Of a stretch of 64,000 nucleotides of DNA, positions 1 through 8,757 are shown one piece after another. How positions within the stretch are numbered: the stretch's first letter is position 1; each line of letters starts with the position of its first letter. Source of the DNA: CBDCFV01 sp965216425. Lineage in GTDB: Bacteria > Chloroflexota > Dehalococcoidia > Lucifugimonadales > UBA3495. Made by a program: the position numbers and the translations under genes. The notes under the pieces were generated by a model that was not told the DNA's origin, searched no databases, and saw only the letters and a program-made list of their open reading frames with translations. The stretch lies in NCBI GenBank assembly GCA_965216425.1, contig CBDCFV010000005.1:124001-188000 (forward strand). The letters are read 5' to 3'.

Positions 1-1
1 G

Positions 2-1216
2 GTCACTTCAATTAGTGACGATGGACGTGTTGTCTATTTTGAACTAAGAGATGGGAAGACAGGTTGGTTTGACCTGCCTAACCCGACGGAGCCAATATGC
101 GCAGTTGGTGACGTCCTCATCCTTTCTAGTGAGCAGTCTGGTCAGAAAGCCCATGTCGTTTCCAGAGAGTTGTGGCCAGAAGAACTCTGGATCGGTGTTG
201 TGAAGATCAAGCTAGAGGACATCACAGTCATCGACTCTGGCGTACGGTTTCGCATTGTACCTACAACGGACGATCCTCCATATGAGTTGGGCTACACCGT
301 GCAGGCAGGCGATGTTCAAGGAATCACCAGGGTTCTCTCTGAGAAACCGATCAAGTACATTGACGTTCCGGCCTTGGATGATGAGGTTACCGAGGAGGTA
401 GTCCGTAGTTTTCTGTGGAAGGCTCCGGAAGAGGACAAGCTCAGTTTCGATGACTTCGGTGGTCTCAAAGAAGTTGTAGATCGGGTTCGCGAACTCATCG
501 AAGTAACGCTACAGCATCGAGACAAGTTGGCAACTATTGGAGCCCGCCCCATCAAGGGCGTACTGTTTACAGGCCCACCAGGAACCGGAAAGACAATGCT
601 TGCCCAAATCATTGCCTCCCAGTCTGAGGCTGCCTTCTACAAAATCTCCGGTCCTGAGATATTCAGCAAATGGTTAGGAGAGAGCGAGAACCTCCTCAGA
701 AAGCTGTTTCAAGTGGCCGCGAAGGATGGTAAGGCGATTATCTTCTTTGACGAGATCGATAGCGTTGCAGTTGAACGTGGTGACACAACGCACGAAGCCT
801 CGAAGCGAATAGTTGCTCAGCTACTTACTCTCATGGATGGATTCTCATCGGACGACAATGTTGTTGTAATTGCGGCGACCAACCGACCCCAGGACCTTGA
901 CGCAGCTGTTCGGCGTCCAGGACGTTTCGATTGGGAGATAGAGTTTCCCCATCCCAACGAAGGGGACCGCGAAGATATTTTAACTAAGAAGGCGTCTCAA
1001 CACAGGACCAGAGACCCGCTTCCACACGGACTTGTCGCTAGGCATTCTGAGGGGTGGTCCGGAGCCGACCTTGCCGCGATATGGACCGAGGCTGGCCTCC
1101 TTGCCGTTAAGGACAATCGAGATGAGATACGTGAAGAGGACTATATCGGTGGGTTTGAGCGTGTTTCTCGTTACAAAACACGAATGCGAGAGACCGGTTC
1201 GAGCGGAGGCAGCTAG
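2..1216 (+). CDS. AAA+ ATPase, Cdc48/proteasomal-ATPase type (5' end outside window)
   Basis: The reading frame is open to the left edge, so the N-terminus is missing; about 404 residues are visible. The first ~60 residues look like a small beta-rich (OB-like) domain. A classic AAA module follows: Walker A GPPGTGKT near visible residue 192, Walker B IIFFDEID near 247, and a second region of homology with AATNRPQDLDAAVRRPGRFD including the arginine-finger stretch. One AAA module is present, then a short lid and a charged tail. Such proteins are ATP-driven unfoldases or remodelers. The stop TAG overlaps the GTG start of the next gene (TAGTG), so the two are translationally coupled. Linkage to a nuclease-like gene suggests it powers a defence complex; that role is inference. 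Confidence 0.85.
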   Translation, partial: VTSISDDGRVVYFELRDGKTGWFDLPNPTEPICAVGDVLILSSEQSGQKAHVVSRELWPEELWIGVVKIKLEDITVIDSGVRFRIVPTTDDPPYELGYTVQAGDVQGITRVLSEKPIKYIDVPALDDEVTEEVVRSFLWKAPEEDKLSFDDFGGLKEVVDRVRELIEVTLQHRDKLATIGARPIKGVLFTGPPGTGKTMLAQIIASQSEAAFYKISGPEIFSKWLGESENLLRKLFQVAAKDGKAIIFFDEIDSVAVERGDTTHEASKRIVAQLLTLMDGFSSDDNVVVIAATNRPQDLDAAVRRPGRFDWEIEFPHPNEGDREDILTKKASQHRTRDPLPHGLVARHSEGWSGADLAAIWTEAGLLAVKDNRDEIREEDYIGGFERVSRYKTRMRETGSSGGS

Positions 1217-2779
1217 TGAGCGTCCTCTCGTGGATACGAAACCGGTTCCCTCGCCGCAAAGGCCGCGACACATCAAACAGCCCTAGCGACACTCGTCGGG
1301 AATTCGTCTACCTTGACGAGGTGTCCGTCTACAGCATATTGGCGTCACGGAAGGACGGTATTGCAACCCAATTTACTGAGACGCAAACGTACTCCCTTAA
1401 CAGTGAGATCAGTAGTTCAGCTGGCGTTGGATTCAGCACGACCAGAGCCAAATTGGACTCGAAGATACAAGCTGGGCAGGTCCAGGGGTCTCAAGTTCTG
1501 CGGAAGGCGATCATTCAGACCAGTTTCAAAGAGTTGTACGATATCGAGCGGCCCGACCTCACACTGAGGGCGAGGGTTGAAGGCGATGTGCCCAAGGTAC
1601 GCGACGCAGACGATCTTCTGCGGATATTAGGGTCCAACTCCGGGGGTGGGTGGCTCGTGGACCCTAGCACGATTCATCGTGGTGATCTCTTGGAAGTCCA
1701 TGTTGAACTCGCGGCCGAACCGATTTTCCAGATGGCTACACTCATCACAGCCTTTAGCGAACTCACCGAAAACAAGGAGGTGCTATTCGGTCGGTCGATT
1801 ACTTCTCAAGTTTCCGAGATGCAGGCGATGGCTCACCTACTGGACAGTATGCTCGTGGGTCTCGTACCCATCCGGGGACGGCTCCAAGACTATGATTGCC
1901 TAACCATTGAAGGGAGGGAGGTACTGATTCACCGATCACTTCTCAACGAGATAGAAGGCGGCGCTCAACTACAAACGCAGCCTGCTGTTGTAGTCGGCGT
2001 AGCCCAACGAGACCTATTCTGGAAAGATATCAGGCGGGTCTTGTTTTCAAGAGCTCCATACACACTATTCTGCCGCCTGGCGACTAGTAGTCCGTCAGTG
2101 TTGGATTGATGGGTATAGAGACTTCAGTTTGATACGCGCATCCGCGGTGGTGAAGCGCCAGTCCACTCGTATCCCGTCCCGGTTGCGCTCCCTTTCCCAC
2201 GCTGCCACCTCACCCCGCAGGACATTCTGCTCTGGAATGCGGCGGTCCAGGCATTGTCGGGCCATCACCCCGATCTCAATCTCCGCCATGTTCAACCAAC
2301 TGCCATGCTTGGGTGTGTAGTGAATCTCCAACCGTTGGGCGATGCGCCGCGCCTCCGCGGGTTCGAATGCCTCATACAATGAGGCCGGATGGTGGGTGTT
2401 CAAGTTGTCCATCACCAGCACAATCCGGTCCTTGTGGGCATAGTCCTCGTCCACCAGCTTCTTGATCACCTGCGCCCAATCGGCCTTGGTGCGCCGGTCC
2501 GTCACTTCCACCCGGCGCCACCCTTCCAGCGGAGCGAACAGCATGAAAAGGTTGCTCACTCCGTTGCGCTCGTATTCATAATCATAGTAGCCTACGGCCC
2601 CGGAACGCGGCGGATGGGGCTGCCGCGTCTCCTTTACCTGCTGTTTGCTCGTTTCGTCCAAGCACACCAAAACTTCGTTGTCTGGATAGGGGCGATGATA
2701 GACTTCCAGTACGTCTTCCATGGCGCACACAAACTCCGCGCTTTCCTGCGGTGGGATGCACCAACACTCTTTCAGCCAA

Positions 2780-2803
2780 AGCCTGCCCCGTTGCAGAACG
2801 GGG
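2780..2803 (-). repeat. Palindromic mini-insert, copy 1
   Basis: Coding-strand form is CCCCGTT-CTGC-AACGGGG followed by CAGGCT. Compared with the equivalent position in IS630 copy C, exactly 23 bases are extra here. It lies just after the transposase frameshift site. Confidence 0.8.
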
Positions 2804-3145
2804 GTTTGAGTTCGTTTTTTTCAGCGTTTGACGTACCGTTTCGGTGCTGATGCTCTCCACTATCTCGCATTCCACCAGCCGGTCCGCCAGCAGTTGCAGC
2901 GTCCAACCGGCCCGGCCCTCCGGCGGTTCTCCGCAGGCCAAGGCAATCAGGTGGGCCTCACCCAAACCATCCAGCTTCTTCTGACGGCGGCGCAGTTGCT
3001 CCTTGCGTCCCAGCGCCGCCTCAACCCCCTCCTCCACGCAGCGGCGGCGCACCCGTTCCACCGTCGCATTGCCAATCTGGAGGGACCGGGCAATCTCCTC
3101 GTCCTTCATGGCCCGGCCCTCCCGGGCTTCATCGCTCAGCAGCAG

Positions 3146-3171
3146 AGCCTGCCCTCGTGAAAACGGGGGAT
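3146..3171 (-). repeat. Palindromic mini-insert, copy 2
   Basis: Coding-strand form is CCCCCGT-TTTC-ACGAGGG followed by CAGGCT, 26 bp, between THAR and LLLSDEA codons of the IS630 transposase. Copy C has an insert at the same codon, so it predates the spread of this IS. Confidence 0.8.
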
Positions 3172-3980
3172 GCGGGCATGGGTCTGCCTGTAAGCCGCTG
3201 CCCGTCCCCGAGACACCAAGTCCTTGAGTTCCCGCCTCTCCTCCACATTCAATTGCACCCGGTACTTCTTGGCTGGCATTCCTATCCTCCCACAACCCAA
3301 TCTACTTGGTACTCTCCCGGATAGAGTACCCCAACCATTTATCATTTCAATGCTGTTGGACTACTAGCGGATTAACAGACACGTGGAACCCGGTCAAGTT
3401 CGCGGATGTGCTTACCGACATTGCCCCGTCATTTGGTGAGATGGTCCAAAAGTTCAGCGAAGAGGCTCGACTAGCCATGAAAGCTGCACCTGACGTCCTG
3501 CAAGAAGGTCAGGGTGAAAACTCAAGAGGGGAATCGGAAGTGATCAGGTGTTACACCGCGTTGCTCGCCGGGCACCACGGTGCGTACTTTGAGCCTGGCG
3601 TCGTAGATGACTTGGTTCTTAGCACGCCTCGGAAAGAGGGTTGGCTGGACAGCGTGGACGGTCGACGCCCAGTATTTGCTCATGTGACAAATCGCGTCGA
3701 TACAGAACTCGGAGTAGAGACGCCCAATGACGTGGCCTACGAACTCCGAAACACGGCCGTCAACAGCGTGGTCTTAATTGGAACGCCCGCAACGCAAATG
3801 TCTCGGAGTGGTGATCGCCTGACACCGCTAGCAGCTCGTGGGGAGAAGTTCTTGGACGCCGAGATTGTTGCAATCTATTGGTAGGCGCTTCATCGGCTCA
3901 CAGAGCCCCTAGCCACATCTCGAAGATAGTACCACCTACCATCCACTTAGGCCCACCTCAATCCACCCCAGGAGTAAACA

Positions 3981-4724
3981 ATGCTTTCCGATTTTTTGAG
4001 TGATGCATTCCCTGGAATTAACGACACATCTACTGCCGACGAATGCTGGGTAGCCAAAGCAATTCTCAGTCAGCACCAAGCGTTGGATGTTTTCTCGGAA
4101 GCGCTTGAAGAAGTTGAGCGGTTAGGAGAGTTATTGTCCTTCGAAACTAAACGTAAACGGGAGCACCCCTTAGACCCAGCCCACAACCCTCAATACGATG
4201 CTCGGGCTCGCGATATCCTGACTGAAGCCTGCGCGTTTGCCTGGGCTTCCTATAGGGGACTGGGAATTCCGCGATTCTCTGATTGCGAAGGAACCCCTGA
4301 CATACACTTGGATACGGGCATTTGGATAGAAGTCAAGGCCGTTCACCATTCCCAGGAAGAGGATGAACGAATGAAGCGCATGCTTGCAGGGGAAGTTGAC
4401 TCGGGTCAGGTAACACCGCCAAATCCCGGGCTGTACAAGAAATTCTCTGATTCCTTGAAGGACGCGGTTCAGAAGTTTACTAGGCAAGGGAATCAGGAAG
4501 CTTCGGGTCCCAATATCGTATTCTTCAACCTCACCGGTCTGGATACACCACAGATGCCCATCACTGAGACCGTCTTAGATTACCTACAAGGGTGGGCGGA
4601 TGAGTGCGAAAAGACGCTTCGGGAAGCAGGCCTGCTTCCCGAAGTCAGGGCAGTTATTTGTCACAGTTATCAGTGGAAAGAGCCATTCAGGGACCCGTTC
4701 GACACTAGTCATAAGCTGCCATGA
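3981..4724 (+). CDS. PD-(D/E)XK nuclease-like protein
   Basis: The protein has 247 residues, starts at ATG and has a clear AGGAG five bases upstream. The core pattern is a helix with E82 (ILTEACAFAWASY), then TPDIHLDTGIWIEVKAV with D107, E117 and K119. This D-x9-E-x-K arrangement after an acidic helix is the signature of the PD-(D/E)XK nuclease fold found in restriction and repair enzymes. No specific subfamily is recognised. It follows the interrupted DUF6414-like gene by about 100 bp on the same strand and is probably in the same transcription unit. I infer that it is the DNA-cutting effector of the cassette. An alternative is a non-catalytic restriction-like protein. Confidence 0.65.
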   Translation: MLSDFLSDAFPGINDTSTADECWVAKAILSQHQALDVFSEALEEVERLGELLSFETKRKREHPLDPAHNPQYDARARDILTEACAFAWASYRGLGIPRFSDCEGTPDIHLDTGIWIEVKAVHHSQEEDERMKRMLAGEVDSGQVTPPNPGLYKKFSDSLKDAVQKFTRQGNQEASGPNIVFFNLTGLDTPQMPITETVLDYLQGWADECEKTLREAGLLPEVRAVICHSYQWKEPFRDPFDTSHKLP

Positions 4725-4976
4725 AAGGCAGCGGCAAACGGAATTGATCGGTCCCCACGACCCAGCAGGACTGAAAGATTGAAGACATTGCACGGGAACT
4801 ATATTCCGATTGGTAATGCGTGGTACTTGCTCTCTTGGATATCGCCGCGGGTTAACCCCAATCCACCGAACGAGGGCGTGTGAGAGGCCTCCTGAAAGGG
4901 CAAGAGGGTGCTCCTCTGAATCTGGGATAATGGTTTTGGAACAGAAAACCGCTTGGAAACAAGGAGCACCCAATAG
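4725..4976 (+). other. Intergenic stretch with IS1380 left-end leader
   Basis: From about 4860 to 4976 the sequence matches, in inverted orientation, a stretch at 45070-45205 (shared GAGGAGCACCCTC, ATAATGGTTTTG and GGAGCACCCAATAG). It directly precedes the IS1380 transposase start at 4977, so it is read as the left end of that element. No gene is seen in 4725-4860. Confidence 0.5.
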
Positions 4977-5599
4977 ATGCTGTCACAGAACGATCCCGAC
5001 CGGATCCGCGTCGTCTTTGATGACCACCGCCTGGTGGCCAATGCCGGCCTGCTCCTGCCGGCCACCCTCGCCCGGCACCTGGGCCTGAGGGAACTCGTCG
5101 ACCGTCACCTCGACCTCGGCGGCGCGCCGGGGCGGGCCAACACGGGGGACAAGCTGCTGACGCTGGTCGCTTCCGCGCTGACGGGCGGCGACTGCATCGA
5201 CGATGCCGATGCGTTGCGCACCGGGGGGACGGCCCGCACCCTGGGCGGCGTGGTCAAGGCGTCATCCACCCCCCGCCTTCGCGAGGGCAGGCTCTGGGCA
5301 CCTTCCTGCGCAGCTTCCGCTGGGGCCACGTCCGCCAACTGGACCGGGTGAGCCGAGAGTTGCTGGCACGGGCATGGCAGGCCGGAGCGGGACCCGGCGA
5401 CGCGCCTTTGACCATCGACCTGGATTCGACCATCTGCGAGACCTATGGACTGGCCAAGGAAGGAGCGCGCCACCACGGCTATACCGGTGCCCGTGGCTAT
5501 CACCCGCTGCTCGCGACCGCCGCCGGCACCGGCGAGGTGCTGATGTCCCGTCTGCGCGAGGGCCGCGCCAACACCGCCCGCGGCACCGCCCACTTCTAA
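4977..5599 (+). pseudogene. IS1380-family transposase, 5' fragment
   Basis: The sequence encodes the N-terminal third of an IS1380-type DDE transposase: VVFDDHRLVANAGLLLPATL, then a break, then LTIDLDSTICETYGLAKEGA with the first catalytic aspartate. The frame changes at a palindromic mini-insert (5269-5293) placed exactly where the copy at 42508-43898 also has one. The gene then ends at 5597-5599, where an IS630-type terminal repeat begins. The rest of the transposase is absent, so this is a truncated remnant. Confidence 0.85.
5269..5293 (+). repeat. Palindromic mini-insert, copy 3
   Basis: Form is CCCCCGC-CTTC-GCGAGGG followed by CAGGCT. It separates codons for ...SST and LGTFLRSFRWGH of the IS1380 transposase and shifts the frame. 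Confidence 0.75.
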
Positions 5600-5850
5600 A
5601 CCAAAGCCAAGGTGGGATGTGCATTTGCCGGACGATGGAAATCGGTGCGGGAGTCTCGCAGGAGTGCTGCGGCCTTTGATTGCAGGACCGTCCGGCAGCG
5701 GCGCCTCACCTCGTCTCTCCGGCTGGCCAGCCCGGCCAGGAAGTTGCCGACCCTTTCCTGCACCGCCGCCCTGCTGCCCAGGCAGAGATTGCCCGTCGCC
5801 TCCTCTCTCGCCCAGCCCCATCCTCATCGGCGTTGAAGTCCGGGCTGTAC
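5597..5850 (-). pseudogene. IS630-family transposase, C-terminal remnant with terminal repeat
   Basis: The stretch begins with CTAAACCAAAGCCAAGG and continues as a diverged copy of 31500-31735 in the opposite orientation. On the minus strand it would encode the end of an IS630 DDE domain, starting at YSPDFNADE. It is joined directly to the truncated IS1380 gene on one side and to a peptidase fragment on the other. Its continuous minus-strand frame with the peptidase fragment (5706-6053) makes a chimeric ORF that is unlikely to be functional. Confidence 0.7.
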
Positions 5851-6044
5851 CCCCACACCAGCAGCACCTCCCGCGGCGAGTCCGGGAACTCCAGGTGCCG
5901 CGCCAGCGTGCCGGGATAGGCGAACCCGGCCAGGTAGGTGAAGTTCTTGCCCGAGCGGGCGACTATGGCCGAAATGCCTTCTTCGTCCATCAGCCGGTGC
6001 AGCTGCTCTACGTTGGCGATTATCTTGCCGTAGGCGTTGGACAT
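5851..6044 (-). pseudogene. Xaa-Pro peptidase / creatinase-like (M24) N-terminal fragment
   Basis: The ATG at 6044 begins a ~64-residue segment with VEQLHRLMDEEGISAIVA, NFTYLAGFAYPG and EVLLVW. This resembles the N-terminal creatinase domain of M24 family peptidases (LxxxMxxxxIDALV... NFxYLTGF). After ...LLVW the frame runs into IS630 remnant sequence, and the metal-binding catalytic domain is absent. It is a host gene truncated by transposon-linked rearrangement. Confidence 0.6.
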
Positions 6045-6130
6045 AACCGTCACTCTCGTTCCTAAACCGGCACCAAGATGGAATCGACATATACTCTCAT
6101 ACGAATGCCTGCGGGTTCCATGGCTTTGGT

Positions 6131-6388
6131 TTAGGCGGCTGCCTTGGCTCCATTGGTCGGCAACTCTGCAGTTTGCGCTTTCCCATTACGTGGGGGTAAG
6201 GGTGCTTCTATCGTTGCGCTCCTTGGGTCTATGGCAGTTTCTTGATCCATCAGACCGTATTTATGCTCCAGTTCCAGGACAAAACGGTCCAAATCTTGTT
6301 GAGCTTTCTGCACCTCCAGCTCCTTCTTATCTACGTCCATCTGCAGCTTCCGTAGCTGGTAGCGCTCTGTCGGATCAAACTCTGCCAT
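6131..6388 (-). CDS. Small coiled-coil protein, function unknown
   Basis: The protein has 85 residues. An AGGAG lies seven bases before the ATG. Residues 8-50 are rich in K, E, Q and L with heptad spacing (LRKLQMDVDKKELEVQKAQQ) and should form a coiled coil; the C-terminal 30 residues are Pro/Ala/Asn-rich and probably disordered. There is no membrane segment. The good ribosome-binding site and codon usage support a real gene. No family is recognised. Confidence 0.65.
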   Translation of the reverse strand: MAEFDPTERYQLRKLQMDVDKKELEVQKAQQDLDRFVLELEHKYGLMDQETAIDPRSATIEAPLPPRNGKAQTAELPTNGAKAAA

Positions 6389-6489
6389 TGTCGTCTCCTA
6401 GCAATAAGATGAGGCCTAGATATTAGAACAAATGTACCGTTATTATCAAGGGGCCACTGACACCACGGATACCGCATTTTTGCTTTATG

Positions 6490-6950
6490 GGTTGGTAGCC
6501 TGTAATTGAACATCGGCAAGCCCGGGACGCTCTTTGCCGGGGGTGGAGAGCCGGAGTTGGTAGTGATCGACAAAGGGCATGGCCGGTTGGAAAGACGGGA
6601 AGTGAGGACCTCCGGAGAGCTGGAGGGGTATAGTGATTTCCCGGCCTTAAGCAGGTGGTGGCAGTGAAGAAGGAAGTAGTGAGGTTGAAGACCGGGGAAG
6701 TGTCTGAGAGCACTCAGTACGGGATAACCAGTCTGTGCGCTGAGCAGGCCGGGGCTGAGAGGCTGTTGAGATTAATGCGTGGTCATTGGGGATAGAGAAC
6801 GGGCTGTTTCATGTCAGAGACAGCAACTTTCGTGAGGACCGCCAGGTATTCCAGAGCCACCGGAGCGGCACGGTAGCGAGCCTGCTGCGAGCTGCAGCAC
6901 TCAACTTGTGCGGGGTTGCTCCTCCTTGTGGAAGCCCTCAGAGCCTCTGA
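6490..6950 (+). pseudogene. ISAs1-family transposase remnant
   Basis: Joining three frames gives VVIDKGHGRLERREVRTS, then YGITSLCAEQAGAERLLRLM, RGHWG and IENGLFHVRD-NFREDR. This is the C-terminal part of ISAs1/H-repeat transposases (KGHGRIE-R, YyItSL, RgHWgIENgLHWvLDV-f-ED). Frame changes near 6648 and 6794, and the missing N-terminus, make it non-functional. The stretch 6950-7078 up to the next element shows nothing else. Confidence 0.75.
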
Positions 6951-7078
6951 CCGGCCGTGCTCAGCGGGTTTGTGCCAAGCCCCTGGCTGTCCTCCAAGGT
7001 ATCCTCCGACTTTGAAAAGGCCCTGACATATTAGACCACCAGGGTGTTGACGTTCTGCAAAAACGTCCTGGCTAACAG

Positions 7079-8681
7079 GCCAGCATAAATGTCACATTCT
7101 CCATGAGGTGAATGTGACGTTGAATCCCAAGGAGCAGACAAGACTACAGGTTCTCAACAGCCTGCTGGCAGAGCACATGACGCTGGACCAGGCTGCCACG
7201 CTGATGGGTGTCAGTCCCCGTCATACCCGGCGCATCCTGGCGGCCTACCGGGAGAAGGGAGCTGCCGCAGTTGCCCAAGGCCACCGGGGTCGCAGAGCGC
7301 CCAACGCGACTCCCGGGGCCGTGGCGTACGATGTGGTCCATTTGGCTCGCACCAGGTACTCAGGGGCCAACCACACCCATCTCAGCGAGTTGTTGGACGA
7401 GCGCGAGGGAATTGCCATCGGTAGAACCACGCTGAGACGCATCCTCGTCAACGCCGGGCTGAAGAGTCCGCAGCGCAGGCGTCCGCCCAAGCACCGCGTA
7501 CGCCGCCAGCGAATGCCCCGACAGGGGATGCTGATCCAGATGGACGGCAGCTACCACCCTTGGCTGGGGGACCAAGTTCCGCCGTTCACGTTGCTGATCG
7601 CAGTCGATGATGCCACCGGCACGGTGGCCAACGCCCTGTTCTGTGCGAAGGAGGAGGCCTACACCTATTTCCTGCTGATCCAAGACCTGGTGCAGAGGGT
7701 TGGCATTCCCATCGCCCTCTACGTCGACCGGCACGGGGTCTTCAGGCACACACCAGGGTCCGGCCTCCCTGCGACGTCGACCCAGTTCAGCCGGGCCATG
7801 GAGGAACTGGGAATTCAGATGATATTCGCCCTCTCGCCACAAGCCAAGGGCCGTGTGGAGCGGGCTGCGGGAACCTTCCAGGACCGGCTGGTTACCGAAC
7901 TCCGGTTGGCGGGCGCCAGCAGCATCAGGGAAGCCAACGGGGTGCTGGAGCAGTTTCTGCCACGATACAACCGGCGCTTCCGGGTTCCTCCGCAATGCTC
8001 TGAGTCTGCTTACCGGCCTCTGGGCTCTGATCTGTCCTTGGAGCAGGTCCTGTGCTTCAAGCATCGCAGGAAGGTGGCCAGGGACAATACGGTGAAGTTC
8101 CAGCTGCATACCCTGCAGTTGCTGCCAAAGCCGGAACGACCCAGCTATGCCGGCGCGGTTGTGGAGGTCCTGGAAGGATTGGACGGCCGGCTCAGGGTCC
8201 GCCATGAGGGACGCATCATCAATGCCCGGGAGGCGCCGCCCAGCCCAGCATTCCTCCGCAAGGGCCATGGAGATTCGGCCACTCCTCTTGCCTCACCCGC
8301 CGGGGCCAACCACTCGGACCAGCGCTGGGCGACGACACTAAAGTCACTGGACTCAAGGGCAGCGGATGAGGAGGATCAAGCGGGCATGACCGGCGGTGCG
8401 TCCGCTGCCTTGACACCCGCAACTGTCCTCCCGCGCAAACCAACCTTCCTGCAGAAGGAGAGATGGAAGGCGATTCAGAAAGCCATGCGCAAGGGGATGT
8501 CGCTGCGGGCGATCGAGAGGGAGTTGGGGATCCACAGAGCCACCACCAAGAAATACATGGATGCCGACGGTCCTCCAGGGCGACGGTCCCGGCCTGCTCT
8601 CACTGCGTCAACATCCGATACAGTGGGGCCATAACAAAGTGACATTTATGCTGAACACCTAGCCGGACATTTATGCTGGCC
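7079..8681 (+). mobile_element. ISNCY-like insertion sequence
   Basis: The ends are GGCCAGCATAAATGTC (7079) and its inverse at 8666-8681, a perfect 16-bp inverted repeat. A second internal copy of the motif (GTGACATTTATGCTG, 8639-8653) lies just inside the right end, a likely extra transposase binding site. The element is 1603 bp and carries one intact transposase gene, so it may still be active. Confidence 0.8.
7108..8634 (+). CDS. Integrase-core (rve) transposase, ISNCY-like
   Basis: The intact 508-residue protein has an N-terminal helix-turn-helix (LDQAATLMGVSPRHTRRILA), then a DDE integrase core with LIQMDGSYHPWLG (first D), LYVDRHGVFRHT (second D) and SPQAKGRVERAAGTFQDRL (E). This matches transposases related to ISNCY and IS481, which use an rve fold. 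A second, C-terminal helix-turn-helix (MSLRAIERELGIHRATTKKYM, residues ~463-485) is an extra DNA-binding module. The start could be the GTG at 7108; upstream GAGGTGA fits a ribosome-binding site. Confidence 0.85.
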   Translation: MNVTLNPKEQTRLQVLNSLLAEHMTLDQAATLMGVSPRHTRRILAAYREKGAAAVAQGHRGRRAPNATPGAVAYDVVHLARTRYSGANHTHLSELLDEREGIAIGRTTLRRILVNAGLKSPQRRRPPKHRVRRQRMPRQGMLIQMDGSYHPWLGDQVPPFTLLIAVDDATGTVANALFCAKEEAYTYFLLIQDLVQRVGIPIALYVDRHGVFRHTPGSGLPATSTQFSRAMEELGIQMIFALSPQAKGRVERAAGTFQDRLVTELRLAGASSIREANGVLEQFLPRYNRRFRVPPQCSESAYRPLGSDLSLEQVLCFKHRRKVARDNTVKFQLHTLQLLPKPERPSYAGAVVEVLEGLDGRLRVRHEGRIINAREAPPSPAFLRKGHGDSATPLASPAGANHSDQRWATTLKSLDSRAADEEDQAGMTGGASAALTPATVLPRKPTFLQKERWKAIQKAMRKGMSLRAIERELGIHRATTKKYMDADGPPGRRSRPALTASTSDTVGP

Positions 8682-8757
8682 TTCGACAACCAGGGCGGCG
8701 CAAAAGTGTACCACTCGGGTTAATTGGTCAACCAAAAGACCATGCCTGGATGGTAAT

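Larger units (their letters stand above)
2095..3279 (-). pseudogene. IS630 transposase, frame broken by two palindromic inserts
   Basis: The N-terminal part holds a helix-turn-helix (KDEEIARSLQIGNATVERVR). The C-terminal part holds the DDE domain with VCLDETSKQ, VMDNLNTHHPASLYEAF and the NMAEIEI stretch with the last acidic residue. The two parts lie in different frames around an A7 run at 2814-2821 (AAAAAAACGAACTCAA on the coding strand), the same slippery site seen in copies B and C. A 26-bp insert after codon THAR and a 23-bp insert just after the slippery site both break the frame, so this copy is probably dead. The first ATG is at 3279. Confidence 0.85.
2087..3364 (-). mobile_element. 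IS630-family insertion sequence, copy A
   Basis: The element is 1278 bp with terminal inverted repeats that start GTAGTCC at both ends and match imperfectly for about 20 bp. A TA dinucleotide flanks each side (2085-2086 and 3365-3366), the target duplication known for IS630/Tc1-type elements. It carries one minus-strand transposase in two frames and two copies of a short palindromic insert (2780-2803 and 3146-3171). It is closely related to copy C at 12892-14146. Confidence 0.9.
1216..3884 (+). pseudogene. DUF6414-like protein gene interrupted by an IS630-type element
   Basis: The 5' part is 1216-2086 (GTG start, GGAGG just upstream) and the 3' part is 3367-3884. Removing bases 2087-3364 and one TA copy restores an uninterrupted frame, giving ...LFCRLATSGLTDTWNPVKF.... 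The rebuilt protein is about 463 residues. Near its N-terminus it has a REFVYLDEVSVYSILASR segment followed by a Thr/Glu-rich stretch, which I recall as typical of the DUF6414 family; the family name is from memory. It has no signal peptide or membrane helix. The biochemical role of the family is unknown to me. It lies between an AAA+ ATPase and a nuclease-like gene, so it may be the sensor or adaptor of that cassette. The IS insertion should inactivate it. Confidence 0.75.
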
